NCBI GenBank assembly: GCA_003151795.1
Contig: PLYL01000014.1
Span: forward strand, 1 to 35,347
Direction of reading: 5' to 3'
Origin: Candidatus Yanofskyibacteriota bacterium
Lineage (GTDB): Bacteria > Patescibacteriota > Minisyncoccia > 2-02-FULL-40-12 > GWA2-44-9
DNA: 35,347 nt
In this document: positions 34,578-35,347 of the stretch, in pieces
Numbering within the stretch: the first letter of the stretch is position 1
Layout: each line of letters opens with the position of its first letter
The notes under the pieces: generated by a model
The model's input: only the letters and a program-made list of their open reading frames with translations
Database searches by the model: none
What the model was told of the DNA's origin: nothing
Translations under genes and position numbers: made by a program

Positions 34578-35347
34578 ATGAAGAAATATATCCCTTTCCT
34601 GATTATCGTCGCGCTTATCGCCGCCAGCGATATCGGCGGTTTGGTGTTGTATAAAAAAGAAATCGTAAAACAGCAGCAAAGCCAGACCGCTTCGGTTTCC
34701 GCCCTCCAAAAAGAAGTTACGACGCTCCAGGCCCAGCTGACGCTGGTCAGCAAACAGCAAAGCACGGCCGGCATGTCCGCCCAGGATGTAGTCACGTCCG
34801 CGGTCGCCAAAACAACGCCTTCGGTCGTCTCCATCGTCATCAGCGAAGACGTGCCTCAATATAAAATCGTCTACCAAAATCCTTTCGGCGATGATCCGTT
34901 CTTCAAAGATGCCGGCATCCAAGTCCCCGTCTATGTGCCGACAGGCCAAACTCAATCCCAGAAAGTCGGGGCGGGCAGCGGTTTTATCATTAGCGCGGAC
35001 GGTTACATCCTGACCAACAAGCACGTCGTGGCTGACGCCAATGCGAGCTATACGGTCCTCTTGTCGAACGGCAAACAACAAACGGCCCAGGTTATTTACA
35101 AGGACCCGACGAACGATATCGCCATTGTTAAAATCGCCGGCACTAACTACCAGCCCGTTAAATTCGGCGATACAAACAGTCTGCAACTCGGCCAGACCGT
35201 CATCGCCATCGGCAACGCCTTGGGCGAATATAACAACACCGTCTCGATGGGCGTCATTTCGGGTCTGAACCGAACCATCCAAGCTTCGAGCCCGGATGGC
35301 AGCACGGAAACCCTGACCGGCGTCATCCAAACCGACGCCGCCATCAA
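34578..35347 (+). CDS. HtrA/DegP-type serine protease (3' end outside window)
   Basis: Open from ATG at 34578 to the window end (256 codons). Residues 3-22 (KYIPFLIIVALIAASDIGGL) are a membrane anchor, then a coiled-coil-like Gln-rich stretch (QQQSQTASVSALQKEVTTLQ). The trypsin-like domain starts near 70: TPSVVSIVIS, GAGSGFIISADGYILTNKHVV (catalytic His), KDPTNDIAIVKI (catalytic Asp) and IGNALGEYNNTVSMGVISGLNR. The catalytic Ser (GNSGGP) and any PDZ domain lie beyond the window. It is an extracytoplasmic quality-control protease. The gene for a secreted DUF5666 protein lies upstream in the same direction. Confidence 0.92.
   Translation, partial: MKKYIPFLIIVALIAASDIGGLVLYKKEIVKQQQSQTASVSALQKEVTTLQAQLTLVSKQQSTAGMSAQDVVTSAVAKTTPSVVSIVISEDVPQYKIVYQNPFGDDPFFKDAGIQVPVYVPTGQTQSQKVGAGSGFIISADGYILTNKHVVADANASYTVLLSNGKQQTAQVIYKDPTNDIAIVKIAGTNYQPVKFGDTNSLQLGQTVIAIGNALGEYNNTVSMGVISGLNRTIQASSPDGSTETLTGVIQTDAAI

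Noticed and set aside
1-35347. CRISPR array, prophage, integrase or insertion-sequence transposase
   Set aside because: The short tandem repeats have a seven-base period without spacers, and no Cas, integrase, transposase or phage structural gene was found.

Overview
The window looks like a chromosomal segment of a Candidate Phyla Radiation (Patescibacteria) bacterium, most likely Parcubacteria-like. The case rests on several traits seen together: a DUF5652-type small membrane protein, a short EF-Ts, a release factor 1 without its N-terminal domain, a surface protein that joins a helix-turn-helix to a membrane segment, a small RRM protein, many ATGA/GTGA gene overlaps, and start codons that mostly lack clear Shine-Dalgarno sequences. 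This is inference from gene content, not from a marker tree.

Layout. (1) 1-2440: the 5' part of a large membrane-anchored surface protein (minus, cut by the window edge) diverges from a small MerR-type regulator (plus). The roughly 600 bases between them hold a promoter-terminator unit for a small RNA, two kinds of structured repeat and a perfect 31-bp dyad. (2) 2494-4078, minus: a tRNA cluster, Thr(TGT)-[homing endonuclease]-Tyr(GTA)-[broken tRNA]-Thr(GGT)-rpmG-Gly(TCC). (3) 4124-7975, minus: a translation block, rplY-rpmE-prfA-rpsB-tsf, then a TPR protein. (4) 8035-15423, minus: central carbon and redox genes (fba, an unrecognised 429-aa protein, pfkB-type kinase, rpe-like epimerase, FAD-linked oxidase, rpiB, trxB), with a GC-rich structured RNA candidate on the opposite strand at about 10415-10630. 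(5) 15563-22193: a PMT-type glycosyltransferase, a small unknown protein, a self-contained GC-rich methyltransferase cassette, an ABC exporter, superoxide dismutase, glutaredoxin and tgt. (6) 22259-29999, minus: DUF5652, nfo, an EamA/SMR-like protein, dinD, a PNPOx-like protein, a divergent EPSP-synthase-like protein, purD, a DUF4258-like protein, an RRM protein, a thioredoxin-fold oxidoreductase and an anchored protein of unknown role. (7) 30041-35347: an ABC importer permease/ATPase pair, rdgB, a DsbA/DsbB pair, DUF378, a DUF5666 protein and the start of an HtrA protease.

The genes form a small-genome housekeeping set: translation, the non-oxidative pentose-phosphate and lower glycolytic steps, oxidative-stress defence (SOD, TrxB, Grx), extracytoplasmic disulfide formation, and nucleotide-pool and DNA repair (rdgB, nfo, dinD).

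The most unusual feature is the density of small structured repeats. At least four families of inverted-repeat elements occur in two copies each, with conserved ends and internal stems that differ in sequence but still pair. Members of two families supply the stop codon of the gene they follow. In-frame palindromes lie inside coding sequences, resembling Rickettsia palindromic elements. Seven-base tandem repeats fill many intergenic gaps and also sit inside at least seven genes.
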